Source: Rhodamnia argentea
Taxonomy: Eukaryota > Streptophyta > Magnoliopsida > Myrtales > Myrtaceae
Length of the DNA: 64,000 bases
NCBI RefSeq assembly: GCF_020921035.1
Contig: NC_063158.1
Coordinates: 5,562,001 to 5,626,000 of the forward strand
Reading direction: 5' to 3'
The notes beneath the pieces were generated by a model, which was given only the letters and a program-made list of their open reading frames with translations, was not told where the DNA came from and did not search any database. Below, one piece after another: positions 37,395 to 48,157 of this stretch. Position numbers and translations under genes: made by a program. Numbering within the stretch: the stretch's first letter is position 1; each line of letters opens with the position of its first letter.

Positions 37395-37915
37395 TGGGTC
37401 CTGACCGCGAACAGTTGAGAAAAACGAAAAGCTAACTGGCTCTCAATTTTCTGTTCCAGCAGAGAGGCAACGCCATAGTTATCTTTCGCAAGAGATATTT
37501 TTCGTTGCAACTTTTCTCGACCACAAAGTATTGGAATTATTATTATCACAAGCGATGTAGACACTGACGGAGTACCTGTGTACACTTAAACACAGGTACT
37601 AAGAAAGCAAACGAGGGTGATATGAAAGCGACATAGACACCAAAATCCACAAGTTATTGGGGCATAAAAAATCTATGTAATTCTCGTACATATACATATG
37701 CAATTTCACAGTAAAATGACTCGCTTTTTCTCCTTTTCGCCTAGCTCTCGGAATGGTATCTCAGAATTGAGCCGAAATATTCGGTTTGTGCATTGAGTTA
37801 ACTGTTAATACCACCTGCTTTTACGATGGAAATAATAGGACTATGAAGACATATTATCATCCCATGGATCACCAGGAGCTCACACTCTTCAAACGAAATG
37901 GGCAAGAATTAACCT
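37395..37915. repeat. 5' flank of the SDR gene, duplicated and containing the paralogous empty CACTA site
   Basis: 37401-37685 is repeated in the same orientation at 38183-38444. The homology then continues across the CACTA element at 58547 onward (for example gcaatttcacagtaaaatga at about 37700 and at about 58565). A third, shorter match lies at about 59640-59715. The bases att at 37680-37682 correspond to the CACTA target. A short palindrome (agtacctgtgt...acacaggtact) near 37572-37600 is present here but not in the 38.3-kb copy. Confidence 0.88.
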
Positions 37916-38020
37916 TACTTGCTACCAAGTGTCATGCATTTTATTCTCTTTCTCTCGTGCCATTTTTTTCCCTTTTGCATGAAGAAACGAATCCATGGTT
38001 GGAACGGAACTCTTTTGCAG

Positions 38021-38175
38021 GTTATGCAGTCGTGGTGACGGGATCGAACAAGGGGGCAAGCATTAGCTTCGACTGGAGCGACCGCTGTCTTGACAGCAAG
38101 AGATGAGAAGAGAGGCCTTCAGGCAGCCCGGGAACTCCGAAACAGCAGCGCCCGACATCGTCTTTCATCAGCTGA
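38021..38175 (+). pseudogene. SDR exon-2 fragment
   Basis: After an acceptor-like ttgcag the sequence reads YAVVVTGSNKG. It then loses frame and bases around the GIG...CRQLAS part, and resumes in another frame with a TAVLTARDEKRGLQAAREL-like segment and VFHQL. Only exon 2 is represented. It runs straight into the duplicated flank at 38183. It is a broken remnant of a third SDR copy. Confidence 0.8.
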
Positions 38176-38441
38176 AAAAGAGTTCGCGAACAGTTGAAAA
38201 ACGAAAAGCTAACTAGCTCTCAATTTTCTGTTCCATCAGAGAGGCAACGCCATAGTTATCTTTTGCAAGAGATTTCTTTTGGTGCAACTTTTCTCGACCA
38301 CAAGAATTGGAAAAATATCACAAGCGATGTAGACACTGACGGAGAGGCCACTCCAGTCCAGGGACTTAGAAAGCAAGCGAAGGAGATGAAAGTGACATAG
38401 ACACCACCATCCACAAGCTATTCTCGCATAAAATCTATATA

Positions 38442-38444
38442 ATT
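38442..38444. repeat. CACTA target-site duplication (left), ATT
   Basis: ATT precedes the CACTAC terminus and is repeated at 58547-58549 after the GTAGTG terminus. Three-base duplications are typical of CACTA elements. Confidence 0.93.
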
Positions 38445-38475
38445 CACTACAAAAAAAGAAGGTTTTAGCCACGAA
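38445..38475. repeat. CACTA terminal inverted repeat, left
   Basis: A 31-bp end starting CACTACAAAAAAAG and ending TTTAGCCACGAA. It matches the reverse complement of 58516-58546 with three mismatches. Confidence 0.93.
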
Positions 38476-39300
38476 ATTTGCGACGTAAATTTTGGCAAAA
38501 TTCGTCCCTAATCTATTTTGCGACGAAAATTGCGACAGAAAAATATTCGTGGCTAATATGGCATCGCAAAATTTAGCGACGAAAATTCAACCATTCGTCG
38601 CCAATTTGCGACGGTACTTCTGACGAACAAATATCCGTCGCAAATGAGCGACGACATTGTTCGTTGCAAATTACCGACTCACTTTGCGATGGAGTACGTT
38701 GGTGGCAAATTAGCGATGAAAAATATAGTCGTCGCTAATTTAGCGACGAAGTTTTTCCGTAACAAATTAGAGACGAACAGTTCAGCGACGAACTTTGCGA
38801 TGGAAAGATTCCGTGGCAAATGAGTGACGAAAATATGTGTCTCAAGGTGGCGACGAACTTTGCGACGAATTTTTTGCCGTAGCAAATAATATCTTTGCGA
38901 CGAATTTTTTACGTAGCAACGTACCGACGAACTTGTTCGTCGCAAAGTTTGGCTACGACGTTGGTGAGGAATTGTTTTCAACGGTAATTACATTTCGCTC
39001 CCAATTTCGTCGCTAATGCCACATTATCGTTCAAATATTTAGCGACGAGTATTGAAAAACTCGTCGCTACAGTGCGACGAAAATTGGTGGCCGTCGCTAT
39101 ATTCGTGCGGCGAACGTTGGGCATTTGCGAGGAAAAGTTTTGTAGGTAAAATGATTTGCGACGAAAATACCAACAAAGTGGCTGAAATTAGTGACGACAT
39201 AATTTTTTTTTGCGATGAATTTTTGTTTATTCTTTAGAGATGAATTTTGCGACGAAAAACCGGACGACGAATTTAGCGACGAATAGGCACGGGACGATTT
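38476..39300. repeat. CACTA subterminal repeat array, left end
   Basis: Dozens of short copies in both orientations of the core GCGACGAA / TTCGTCGC with an adjoining AAATTAG or CTAATTT. Such arrays are the transposase binding sites near CACTA ends. The array stops at about 39300, followed by about 290 bp of AT-rich sequence before the Copia insertion. Confidence 0.9.
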
Positions 39301-39595
39301 TATAATTTGTGATGATCGTATGGTAAAATAATTTTTTCATTCTTCGATTTTAAATCTAACTAAAAGCAAAATTAATTTATAGAATTTATATTTACCATTG
39401 AGTGAGCAAGTAATAAGACGTAAATACTCAAGGACAGATGTTATAGTCACCAAAAGAAGAAATTGTAACATCTTAATCCAAAGTAAATACCGATACAGTA
39501 TATCTTTACATCTATATCATCAATAGATCGGGAAAATGATACGAGAATAGATTTTCCTAATAGAAATCCCGAAAAAAAGAACAGAGAGTATGGAG

Positions 39596-40314
39596 TGTTG
39601 TAATATAACGTGCGGAAGCTAACCCGGATCTTGCAAATAAGTCAATGCGAAAAGCCACGAGAAATAACGAGGAACGATAAATGACACCGGGAATTACGTG
39701 GTTCGGTCCGAATATCGGTACCTACATCCACGGGAGAGCCAGCAAGAACAATCCACTATAATCGGAGAATCGGAATTACAATCGCTCAATACGCTCGTGT
39801 TTCCCGCACCTAGATTATACCCAAACCCAAAGTGTTTACAAATAAACAACTTACTTGGATATAACAAACTCACGCACAAATCTACTACACTCAGAAGCTC
39901 CTCGCGCTTGTGCGGCTTCTTCGTCCGGAGAAGAAAAGTAATCCTCTTCTCTTAGTGCCTTCTGTGCAACTTCTTCTTTGTGCGATGAGAAGCCCTTTTG
40001 TGCAGCACACTTTCACTATAGGTCCTCCCCCTTTTCTTTCTCTTTATATGGCTTCTGTAGGTTCAAGAAAAGGGAGGAAAGCAAAACCCTACCTTTTTCT
40101 TCTTTTATGAACGACAATGAGGAGGAGGAGTAAAGGAAAGAATAATGTGTGGGTCACTCTCTCCTTTTTCAAATCTTGATCTTCCATTACTCAAGAAGCC
40201 ATGTGCTCTTCTTTCTTTCCTATCAGACCAAAATCTTGAGTAATGATCAAACGTGGTCCCCATATTTTGTCTTGTGGTGCCAATAACAATTTTAAACTCG
40301 AGACATATTTAACA
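39596..40314 (-). repeat. Copia LTR (3' LTR of the minus-strand element)
   Basis: A 719-bp repeat matching 44472-45190, starting tgttgtaatataacgtg and ending acatatttaaca on the plus strand. Confidence 0.96.
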
Positions 40315-40389
40315 ATTCTCCACCTTGGCTCGATGTTTGAAGCCAAGTTAATAATGCTCATCATCCATGCTGCTCTCCCAACGCCTCCA

Positions 40390-43300
40390 CGGGCGCTCAC
40401 TCTCTACAGACGCCAATAGTGCTCAAGCAAAGCTTGAGCTTTGCCAAAGGAACAGGCTTAGTCATCATGTCCGCGGGGTTCTCTGTTGTAGCAATCTTTT
40501 TCACAACAACCTTACCCTTCGCTAAGACATCTCGGATGAAGTGGTACCGATATTGATATGCTTCGTTCGCTCGTGATAAACCGGATTATATGCCGGATAA
40601 ATCGCACCTTGGTTATCACAAGTGTATATCAACACTTTTCTCGTTCTAACCCAAAGTCCATGAGCAAACCTTGCAACCATATCGCCTCTTTCGCTACAAA
40701 GGTCGGTGCCATGTACTCGCCTCGGTTGACGACAAGGCCACGTGATCCCGTAAGGACGCCTTCCAACTAAGCGCACCACCGCAAGCGTAAACACGTACCC
40801 GGCTAAAGACCCCGCACTCATCCAAGTCACCTGCATGATCGGAATCCACAAAACCAGGTGGTCTCACTACCATTCTTGTCCCTCCGGTATACTATACCAA
40901 CGTCGATGTCCCATTCAAATATTCGAGGATCCATTTCATGCCTTCCCAATGAGTTTTACCCTGGACGCTTCATATAACGACTAACCACACTAACAGCTTG
41001 TGAAATATCGGGCCTAGTGCATACCATAGCATACATAATACTACCCACGGCACTAGAATAAGGAACACGAGACATATGTTCCTCTTCCTCCTCGGTCTGC
41101 GGCGATAACTTAAGCGAAAGTTTAAAGTGCTTCGCTAATGGTGTACTCACGGACTTCGCCGATCGCATATTAAAACGTGCAACAATTTTCTCAATATATT
41201 TCTTTTGAGACAGACGTGATAATCCTGCAGGTCCGTCACGCAAAATCTCCATACCCAATATTTTATTCGCAGCACCTAAATCTTTCATCTCAAACTCGGT
41301 ACTCAATCGCCTCTTCAGCTCATCAATATCGGACATATTTTTCGGGCTGCTATCAACATATCATCAACATATAATAGCAGATATATCAAAGACCCGTCCT
41401 CCAATCTCCCGAAATAAACACACGGCTATCCATCGACTCTTTGAATAGTCCCGACTAGCCATGAAAGCGTCAAACCGCTTATACCACTTGTCTAGGAGAT
41501 TGTTTCAGCCCATATAAAGATTTCTTTAATAAGCAAACATGATCTTCCTTACCCGGAATAGCAAATCCCTCCGTTGCCTCATGTAAATCTGCTCCTCCAA
41601 CTCACCGTGAAGAAACGCCGTTTTCACATCAAGTCGCTCCAACTCGAGATCCCGTGCAAGCAACAAAGGCAAGTAAAACACGAATAGAAGTATGCCTTAC
41701 CACGGGAGAAAACACCTCACTGTAGTCAATGCCTTCCCGCTGGGTATACCCCTTCGCAACAAGTCTCGCCTTATATCTCGTTGCCTCGACACTAGAAATG
41801 CCCTCTTTCCGTTTGTAGACCCATTTACTTCCGACAATCTTCTGGCTCTTTGGTACTTTAACTAACTCCCATGTCTGATTTCGATGGAGTGATTCCATCT
41901 CTTCACTCATAGCCCCTAGCCACTGCGACGACTCGGAACTAGCCATCGCCTCGCAGTAAGACGAAGGTTCATCTGTCTCCACCTCGTCACCTACGGTCAA
42001 AGCATAAGCAAAGTCTGTATAAGCATAACGTACCGGTGGTTTAATTTGCCTTCTCTGTCTGTCTGCGGCTATACTACACTGCAGCTGTATTGGTTGTTCA
42101 TTATCACCGATTTCGGGAATTGCGGCCTCATCTGCAGTCTCAACATCTGTTACCTCCGAGGTCTCCGGAGTCTCCACCTGAAGCTCCACCTCACTACTAA
42201 CACCATGATCTGTCTGCTCTGCTGGTTGTGTCTCAGAACTCCTCTGTCGAAGCATTTCGGTCTCGTCGAAAATCACATCTCTGTGATTAGAAAACCGGGT
42301 GATCTCGGGATCGGTGCACCACGACCCGGTAGCCTTTCACCCCATGTGCATAACCCGGAAATATGCACTTCTTCGACCTCGGCTCAAGCTTACCATCACT
42401 CGCATGAGCATACGCGGGACATCCGAATATTCGTAATCCGGAGTAATCAACGGGTTTCCCCGACCATACTTCCTCTAGAGTCTTCCACTCGATAGCGGAT
42501 GATGGAGATCGATTAATCGGGTAACATGCCATGTTCACCGCTTCGGCCCAAAATTCCTTGCCTATTCCAGCATGCGAAAGCATGCTCCGAGCCCGCTCAA
42601 GTAAAGTTTCCGTTCTTCCGTTCGCCACGCCATTCTGCTGTGGTGTCCCAGTGCTTGTGCGGTGTCTCACAATCCCTTCTCTCTCGCGAGAACTCGGTAA
42701 AATCTTTACCACGTAACTCCATGCCGTTATCGGTTCTCGGGCACTTGATCCGTTTATCCGATCGCTTCTCAATCAATGCCTTAAATTTCTTGAACCGATC
42801 AATCACATCAGATTTGTGCTTCGGAAAGTATACCCATACTTTCCTGGAATAATCGTCGATAAATGTCAGCATATAACGAGCACCTCCTTTCGAAGGAACA
42901 GGAGACGGGCCCCGGACATCCGAATGAATATATTCTACCGGTTGCTTGGTCGAATGAATACCCGTAGCAAACTTAATCCTCTCTTTGCTTCCCAAAGATA
43001 CGGTGCTCACATAAGTCTAACTTACTTGTCTTCTGACCCTTTAACAACCCTCTATCACTCAGCATCGTCATACCTGCCTCACTCATGTGCCCTAGACGCA
43101 TATGCCATAAACGAGTTAAATCAGAAGCCGACTCACCTGATGAAACCGCAGCAGCTCCTGTCACGGTCTCTCCCAGTAGATGATAGAGAGAACTCACTTT
43201 CTTCCCTTTCATCACCGTCATAGCACCTCGAGAGATCTTCAGCACTCCACCTTCAGCGGTGTACTTACACCCGATATCATCGAGTGTCCCCAAAGAAATA

Positions 43301-43684
43301 AGGTTCTTCTTGAGCTCCGGTACATGCCTCACGTCTGTCAATGTGCGCACTACGCCATCGTGCATCCGAATCCGAACTGTCCCTATCCCCACAACCTTGC
43401 GGGCTGCGTTATTCCCCAACGTAACTCTACCACCATCTGCAGTCCGGTAAGTAGTAAACCGAGTTCTTATGAGGCGTCATATGATAAGAACACCCCGAAT
43501 CTAGCACCCATTCATCTCCCGATGAACCTGCGATCCACACACAAAAACAGCCTCTCGCATCACTAGTGCTCTCTTCAACAACATTCGCCACTTTGGTTGT
43601 GGCTTTCTGCTTATCACCTCTATTTCTCAACTTAGGACAATCTCTCCCGATGTGCCCCTCTTCGTGACACTCAAAGCACTTCAC
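40390..43684 (-). pseudogene. Copia pol region (protease, integrase, reverse transcriptase, RNase H), frameshifted
   Basis: In minus-strand order: protease-like WVLDSGCSYHMT (about 43480-43530); a pre-integrase zinc region with LWHMRLGHMSEAGM; integrase core with YIHSDVRGP and FIDDYSRKVWVYF (about 42820-42930); reverse transcriptase with SKWVYKRKEG and ARLVAKGYTQ (41700-41800) and the catalytic YVDD in LLLYVDDMLIAARK (about 41340-41390); then the RNase H part with DNQGAIY. These pieces sit in all three frames with shifts near 43430, 43005, 42590-42650, 42280 and 41350, so no complete polyprotein can be made from this copy. Confidence 0.88.
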
Positions 43685-43724
43685 GCGTCCCTTGGACTTT
43701 CTATGGCGTGACTTAGATCTGCTT

Positions 43725-44378
43725 TTACCTCTGCTGCTCTTTGGACCCTCGTTGTTGCTCTCTACCCCAAATCACTAGTCCTCGCGCTACATCCTGCGTT
43801 AGATCGTCATCTCGCAACTTTCTCTGCCACTCTTTAGAAAATAAGGCGGACTTTACCTCTTCCGAGGTAATCGTAGTACGCCCCCGCAATGCTGAATCGG
43901 TAAAGTGCTCCCATGACTCTGGTAGGGAAGCTAACAACATCATGCCCCGCTCTTCATCATCAAGTGTCTTACCGACGTTCTTCAAATCCATCATGAGTTT
44001 ATTAAATTCATCTAGATGGGTTCTGATAGACGTACCTTCAATATATCCGAACCGGAACATCCTCTTCAACATGTATAAGCGATTGTTCAAACCCTTCGTT
44101 ATATAGAGTGCCTGAAGTTTTGCCCACAATGCTGCGGTATCCTTCTCCTCACCAACCTCTATTAACACTTCATCCGATAAATTCAACAGGATTAAACTTC
44201 TAGCTTTCCTCATTACCACATCCTTTTCAGCATCTGTCATCGTTTCGGGCAACTCGGCCTTGCCCTTCAATGCTTCTGCTAAACCTTGAGTTGTCAATAT
44301 CGCCTCCATCTTGAGACTCCATAACCCAAAGTTGTTCCTCCCGTTAAACTTCTCAATTTCAGCTTTCACTCCGGACAT
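43725..44378 (-). CDS. Copia gag polyprotein segment
   Basis: The frame is open from MSGVKAEIEKFNGRNNF at 44378. It contains the Tnt1-like capsid features (ALWAKLQALYITKGLNNRLY, LLASLPESWEHF, GRTTITSEEVKSALFSKEWQ). The frame runs upstream into the LTR, but MSGV is the natural start. It ends with a stop at 43725. The zinc knuckle CFECHEEGHIGRDC (C-x2-C-x4-H-x4-C) lies in the next frame at about 43630-43684, so gag is split by a frameshift. Confidence 0.85.
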   Translation of the reverse strand: MSGVKAEIEKFNGRNNFGLWSLKMEAILTTQGLAEALKGKAELPETMTDAEKDVVMRKARSLILLNLSDEVLIEVGEEKDTAALWAKLQALYITKGLNNRLYMLKRMFRFGYIEGTSIRTHLDEFNKLMMDLKNVGKTLDDEERGMMLLASLPESWEHFTDSALRGRTTITSEEVKSALFSKEWQRKLRDDDLTQDVARGLVIWGREQQRGSKEQQR

Positions 44379-44471
44379 AATTGCAATCACAAGATATCTA
44401 GATAATAATCGGACAAGCAAAAGCCCCAAATCACAATCTAGAATATCCGAACCTGGTGCTCCGATACCAAT

Positions 44472-45190
44472 TGTTGTAATATAACGTGTGAAAGTTAACC
44501 CGGATCTTGCAAATAAGTCAATGCGAAAAGCCACGAGAAATAACGAGGAACGATAAATGACACCAGGAATTACGTGGTTCGGTCCGAATATCGGTACCTA
44601 CATCCACGGGAGAGCCAAGAAGAACAATCCACTATAATCGGAGAATCGGAATTACAATCGCTCAATACGCTCGTGTTTCCCGCACCTAGATTATACCCAA
44701 ACCCAAAGTGTTTACAAATAAACAACTTACTTGGATATAACAAACTCACGCACAAATCTACTACACTCAGAAGCTCCTCGTGCTTGTGCGGCTTCTTCGT
44801 CCAGAGAAGAAAAGTAATCCTCTTCTCTTAGTGCCTTCTGTGCAACTTCTTCTTTGTGCGATGAGAAGCCCTTTTGTGCAGCACACTTTCACTATAGGTC
44901 CTCCCCCTTTTCTTTCTCTTTATATGGCTTCTGTAGGTTCAAGAAAAGGGAGGAAAGCAAAACCCTACCTTTTTCTTCTTTTATGAACGACAATGAGGAG
45001 GAGGAGTAAAGGAAAGAATAATGTGTGGGTCACTCTCTCCTTTTTCAAATCTTGATCTTCCATTACTCAAGAAGCCATGTGCTCTTCTTTCTTTCCTATC
45101 AGACCAAAATCTTGAGTAATGATCAAACGTGGTCCCCATATTTTGTCTTGTGGTGCCAATAACAATTTTAAACTCAAGACATATTTAACA
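44472..45190 (-). repeat. Copia LTR (5' LTR of the minus-strand element)
   Basis: A 719-bp LTR adjoining the primer binding site at about 44458-44469. Differences from the other LTR cluster in the first 180 bases, and several are C/T or G/A changes as expected from methylated cytosine decay. Confidence 0.96.
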
Positions 45191-45224
45191 TGGAGGAAGC
45201 ATGAAAAAGTGCAATCGATTATCC

Positions 45225-46283
45225 CTAGAACCTGACCTTACTGAAAAGGATATCCTTATTGTTTATATGCATTATGCCATCCTCAAGTGTGCACTTCCAC
45301 CTGCTCTTCGTCCGTGTCACCTATCCACACAAAAACACAAACTGAAAACATAGTTTCTACCTAAACAAAGTATGATAGGTCCAAGGCAGATCATCATTGT
45401 CATCCTGAAGCTACTGTCATCTTCTCAAATTGAGCTAGAACTAGGTGCTGAGTATTTACCTCCTCTCTCTCATCTACATCATCCTCATCATCATCATTTT
45501 CATTCAACGGTGGCTCATCTTCATCTTCATCGTCTCCAACATCATTATGAACTCCAATAGCAAGAGTAGGTGTCTGTAAGTCTGAAGAAAAACAAGAGGG
45601 AGATCTTCTGAGTCTTCTAATACACTAGTGACACCAAAGGACTGGGTCACATGTCATGAACTTGCAAAAGTCGCAAATACCATTTGGAGCTGGTGTACTA
45701 GCAATGTTGTAATCTTCATTCACGACTCCTTGATAATTGTAAATCTGCAATGCGAAGAAAGAAAACACATCAGAAGGGAACCAACCAATGAGATTGCTCC
45801 TTATCGCCCTTTTTTCTTGCGAAAGTTGCTCATCTCAAATTGAATCAGCCTTAAATGCAGGGCACGGTATGGATAACAACTTTTTTAAGTTGTTTATTTT
45901 TGTTTTTTGGTGGGGGCAGGGGAGGAGGGTGGTTATTTGGAATTTTAGCGCAGATCATGGTATACCCTTGCACCGTATGAAGACTTCCTAAAATCTGCAA
46001 TTACATATAGTTTATCAAGATATGTGTTCATCACATGGATCCTGAAGGCAACTACGGAACTTTCTGCCCACAGCATGAAAAAAGGAAACGCATGAACAGG
46101 CAAAATTCAGAATTCTATTATTAGAAAAAGCAGAAGAGAGGATCAAGCATTCAATTCTGTGTTCTAATATCTTAAATGTTACTCACTTTGGGAGTAGAAA
46201 GCATCTCGTCATAAGGAACAGGAGTTTGCCCATCTACTTGAGGTATCTTTGACAGTGGCCTTCCCACATGTGCCAGCATTTAC
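45225..46283 (-). pseudogene. Captured TFIIA large-subunit (alpha/beta) gene fragment, 3' exons with introns
   Basis: TFIIA-L is a nuclear general transcription factor that stabilises TBP on the TATA box. Four exon-like pieces lie in gene order on the minus strand: about 46283-46187 (KIPQVDGQTPVPYDEMLSTPK), 45744-45681 (IYNYQGVVNEDYNIASTPAP), 45573-45421 (51 codons, acidic EPPLNENDDDEDDVDE then VNTQHLVLAQFEK) and 45320-45225 (VTRTKSRWKCTLEDGIMHI to a stop). These match the C-terminal half of plant TFIIA-L in order and spacing. Introns remain, so it was copied from DNA, not mRNA. Defects are the donor after AQFEK, which reads atgaca instead of gtgaca, and an altered last few residues (SKVRF for the usual NKATGEFDF-type end). 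The N-terminal exons were not found up to 48.1 kb. The segment lies inside the CACTA element. Confidence 0.88.
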
Positions 46284-48157
46284 CTATTTCTGGTGTCTGT
46301 AATGGATAGAACAGTTGTCTTCTCTGTGATCTGGAAATTTACCGCACCTGAGTTAGCAAATATACAACTAAGCAAATTACAAAAGTTCAGAAAGAGATGC
46401 TGAAACTAAATCCACCAGGAAAAGGATCAAATATCCTGCAGCTGGTAAACAGTACATACGTTTGCCCAGGATAAAAAACTGAGCTTCAACACTTGAACTA
46501 GAAAACAATAACCAAACTTTAAACACCAGATGTACAAGTTTATACTCCCAAAACTCCCCCTGGTTCAAAATCATTTGGCTCATTCGGTTACAAAAAGTAT
46601 TCATAGAGATTATGAAGTATCAAGGCCTGAGAAAATGGCATTATAGCAACATAAAAGACCAGAGAAAATGTGTGCATGTCGCGCTAGCGCCAGTGATTCT
46701 CTGAGCCGGTCTGGATTTCCAATGCCTTGGGAAACTGAGCACACGTCAATAGTCACTTTCCTTGCTCAACATCTAGATAGTGCAGCTTTTTTTTTTTGCT
46801 AGAGCTTTAAACCACTAAAACAAAGAAACTACTTACAACAGCAACCAGCTAAACTGATTCCATCAATTGCACATACAAAATCTGCTTTACTGACAAGACC
46901 GTCTTATCTCTCTCTCAATCGACTGAGAGAACAAAGAAAGTGGAATAAGCAATTGGCCATATTCAGCAAAATAGAGCCGAAAATATCAGCCAAACGAAAT
47001 AACAATAAGTACACGTACGTATTTTCAAAAGAATTAAAGATCACATACTAATAGAAATCCTAATAGAAATGATACAGTATTAGATTTTCCTAATAGAAAT
47101 CTTGAAAGTAATGGAGAAAACACTCTCATCATTGCACATGACGAAATTAATTGAAGCATACCAAAGAACTTATAACATTTTAACCCAAAGCAAATGCCAA
47201 CTGACACAATATATCTTTACATTACCCTTTGGTTACTCCATGTTAACTTGGTATTTATAACTCCACAGCCAATCTTCAAGAGATATCCGCAACAGCTAGT
47301 TTCTATAGAAGTCTTTCAACTCGATCCTCTGGAAAAAGGAAACAGAAAAGGTAAAGAAAAAGAAGATGCCGGTTAACGTTGTCTCCAGCATAATGGAAAG
47401 GGATACACCATAAGTAAATAGCTTATACAGCTCGATTAAATGTTTCATTAGTCATCACTAAATGGAAATGTAAAAATCAATGTAGGTTTTAGTAAAGATT
47501 TTTAACTAGCAGAATGGACTGACCAAAACAGCCGTACATACTAATAGAGACAACTACAACATCATTTAGCAAATCCACGAACATAAGAAAATTTTTAAAA
47601 AATGAAACAGGCTAAAACATTCTTACCTTGTCAACTCCAGTTCCTCTTCAGCTAGAAATCTGCACAGATGATGAGATATCTCAGGAAAAAAAGCTAACGA
47701 AACTACATATTTACCATGTCATTGGCACTTGGCAAAACAGAGGTGTGAACCCTGACCAATGATCACTCAATTTAGAGAAAGCAAGTCATTGGATCTGTCT
47801 ATGAATGGAAAAGGGATGCTTCGGATAGGGACAGCAAACATAATACCTCCAAATTATGCACTAACAAATTGTTGTGCATTGCTTGAGATAGCAGTGAGTA
47901 AGTTGGATCACTATCCTCTGCATCTGCATCAAGAGCATATAACATGAGCAGTTGCATCCTTTAGCAAGCACAAAATTAAGCGAGCGTAGTCTCTCCGACA
48001 ATGCCTATCTAAGCTAATCTGCGATTTAATGCATGCAACCAAATAAGTAGATGTGCACATTACTAATAAAAATAAATAAAGCTATAGACAGCTGCAAAAA
48101 CTGTTCTAACCTGACTGCCAAACAAAAAAGAAGCCATGATGTCGGCAAACATGCTGT
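46284..48157. other. CACTA interior of unassigned origin
   Basis: No protein family is recognised. It probably includes introns or flanks of the captured TFIIA gene. 47050-47225 resembles 39440-39590 on the other side of the Copia insertion. Confidence 0.35.

Larger units (their letters stand above)
39596..45190 (-). mobile_element. Copia LTR retrotransposon (Tork/Tnt1-like), 5,595 bp, nested in the CACTA element
   Basis: Two direct LTRs of exactly 719 bp (39596-40314 and 44472-45190), each TG...CA, flanked by the 5-bp duplication TGGAG (39591-39595 and 45191-45195). Reading on the minus strand, the primer site TGGTATCGGAGC follows the 5' LTR after two bases. It is one base off the usual TGGTATCAGAGC for initiator tRNA-Met. 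A polypurine stretch (aaggtggagaa) precedes the 3' LTR. The domain order gag, protease, integrase, reverse transcriptase, RNase H defines Copia. By eye the LTRs differ at about nine positions, so the insertion is young. Confidence 0.96.

Noticed and set aside
38476..39300. Regular short repeats that could suggest a CRISPR or satellite array
   Set aside because: Units occur in both orientations with irregular spacing, lie next to CACTA termini and recur at the other end; they are subterminal transposase-binding repeats.
40558..43566. Several plus-strand open frames in the Copia region
   Set aside because: They are antisense shadows of the minus-strand gag-pol segments.
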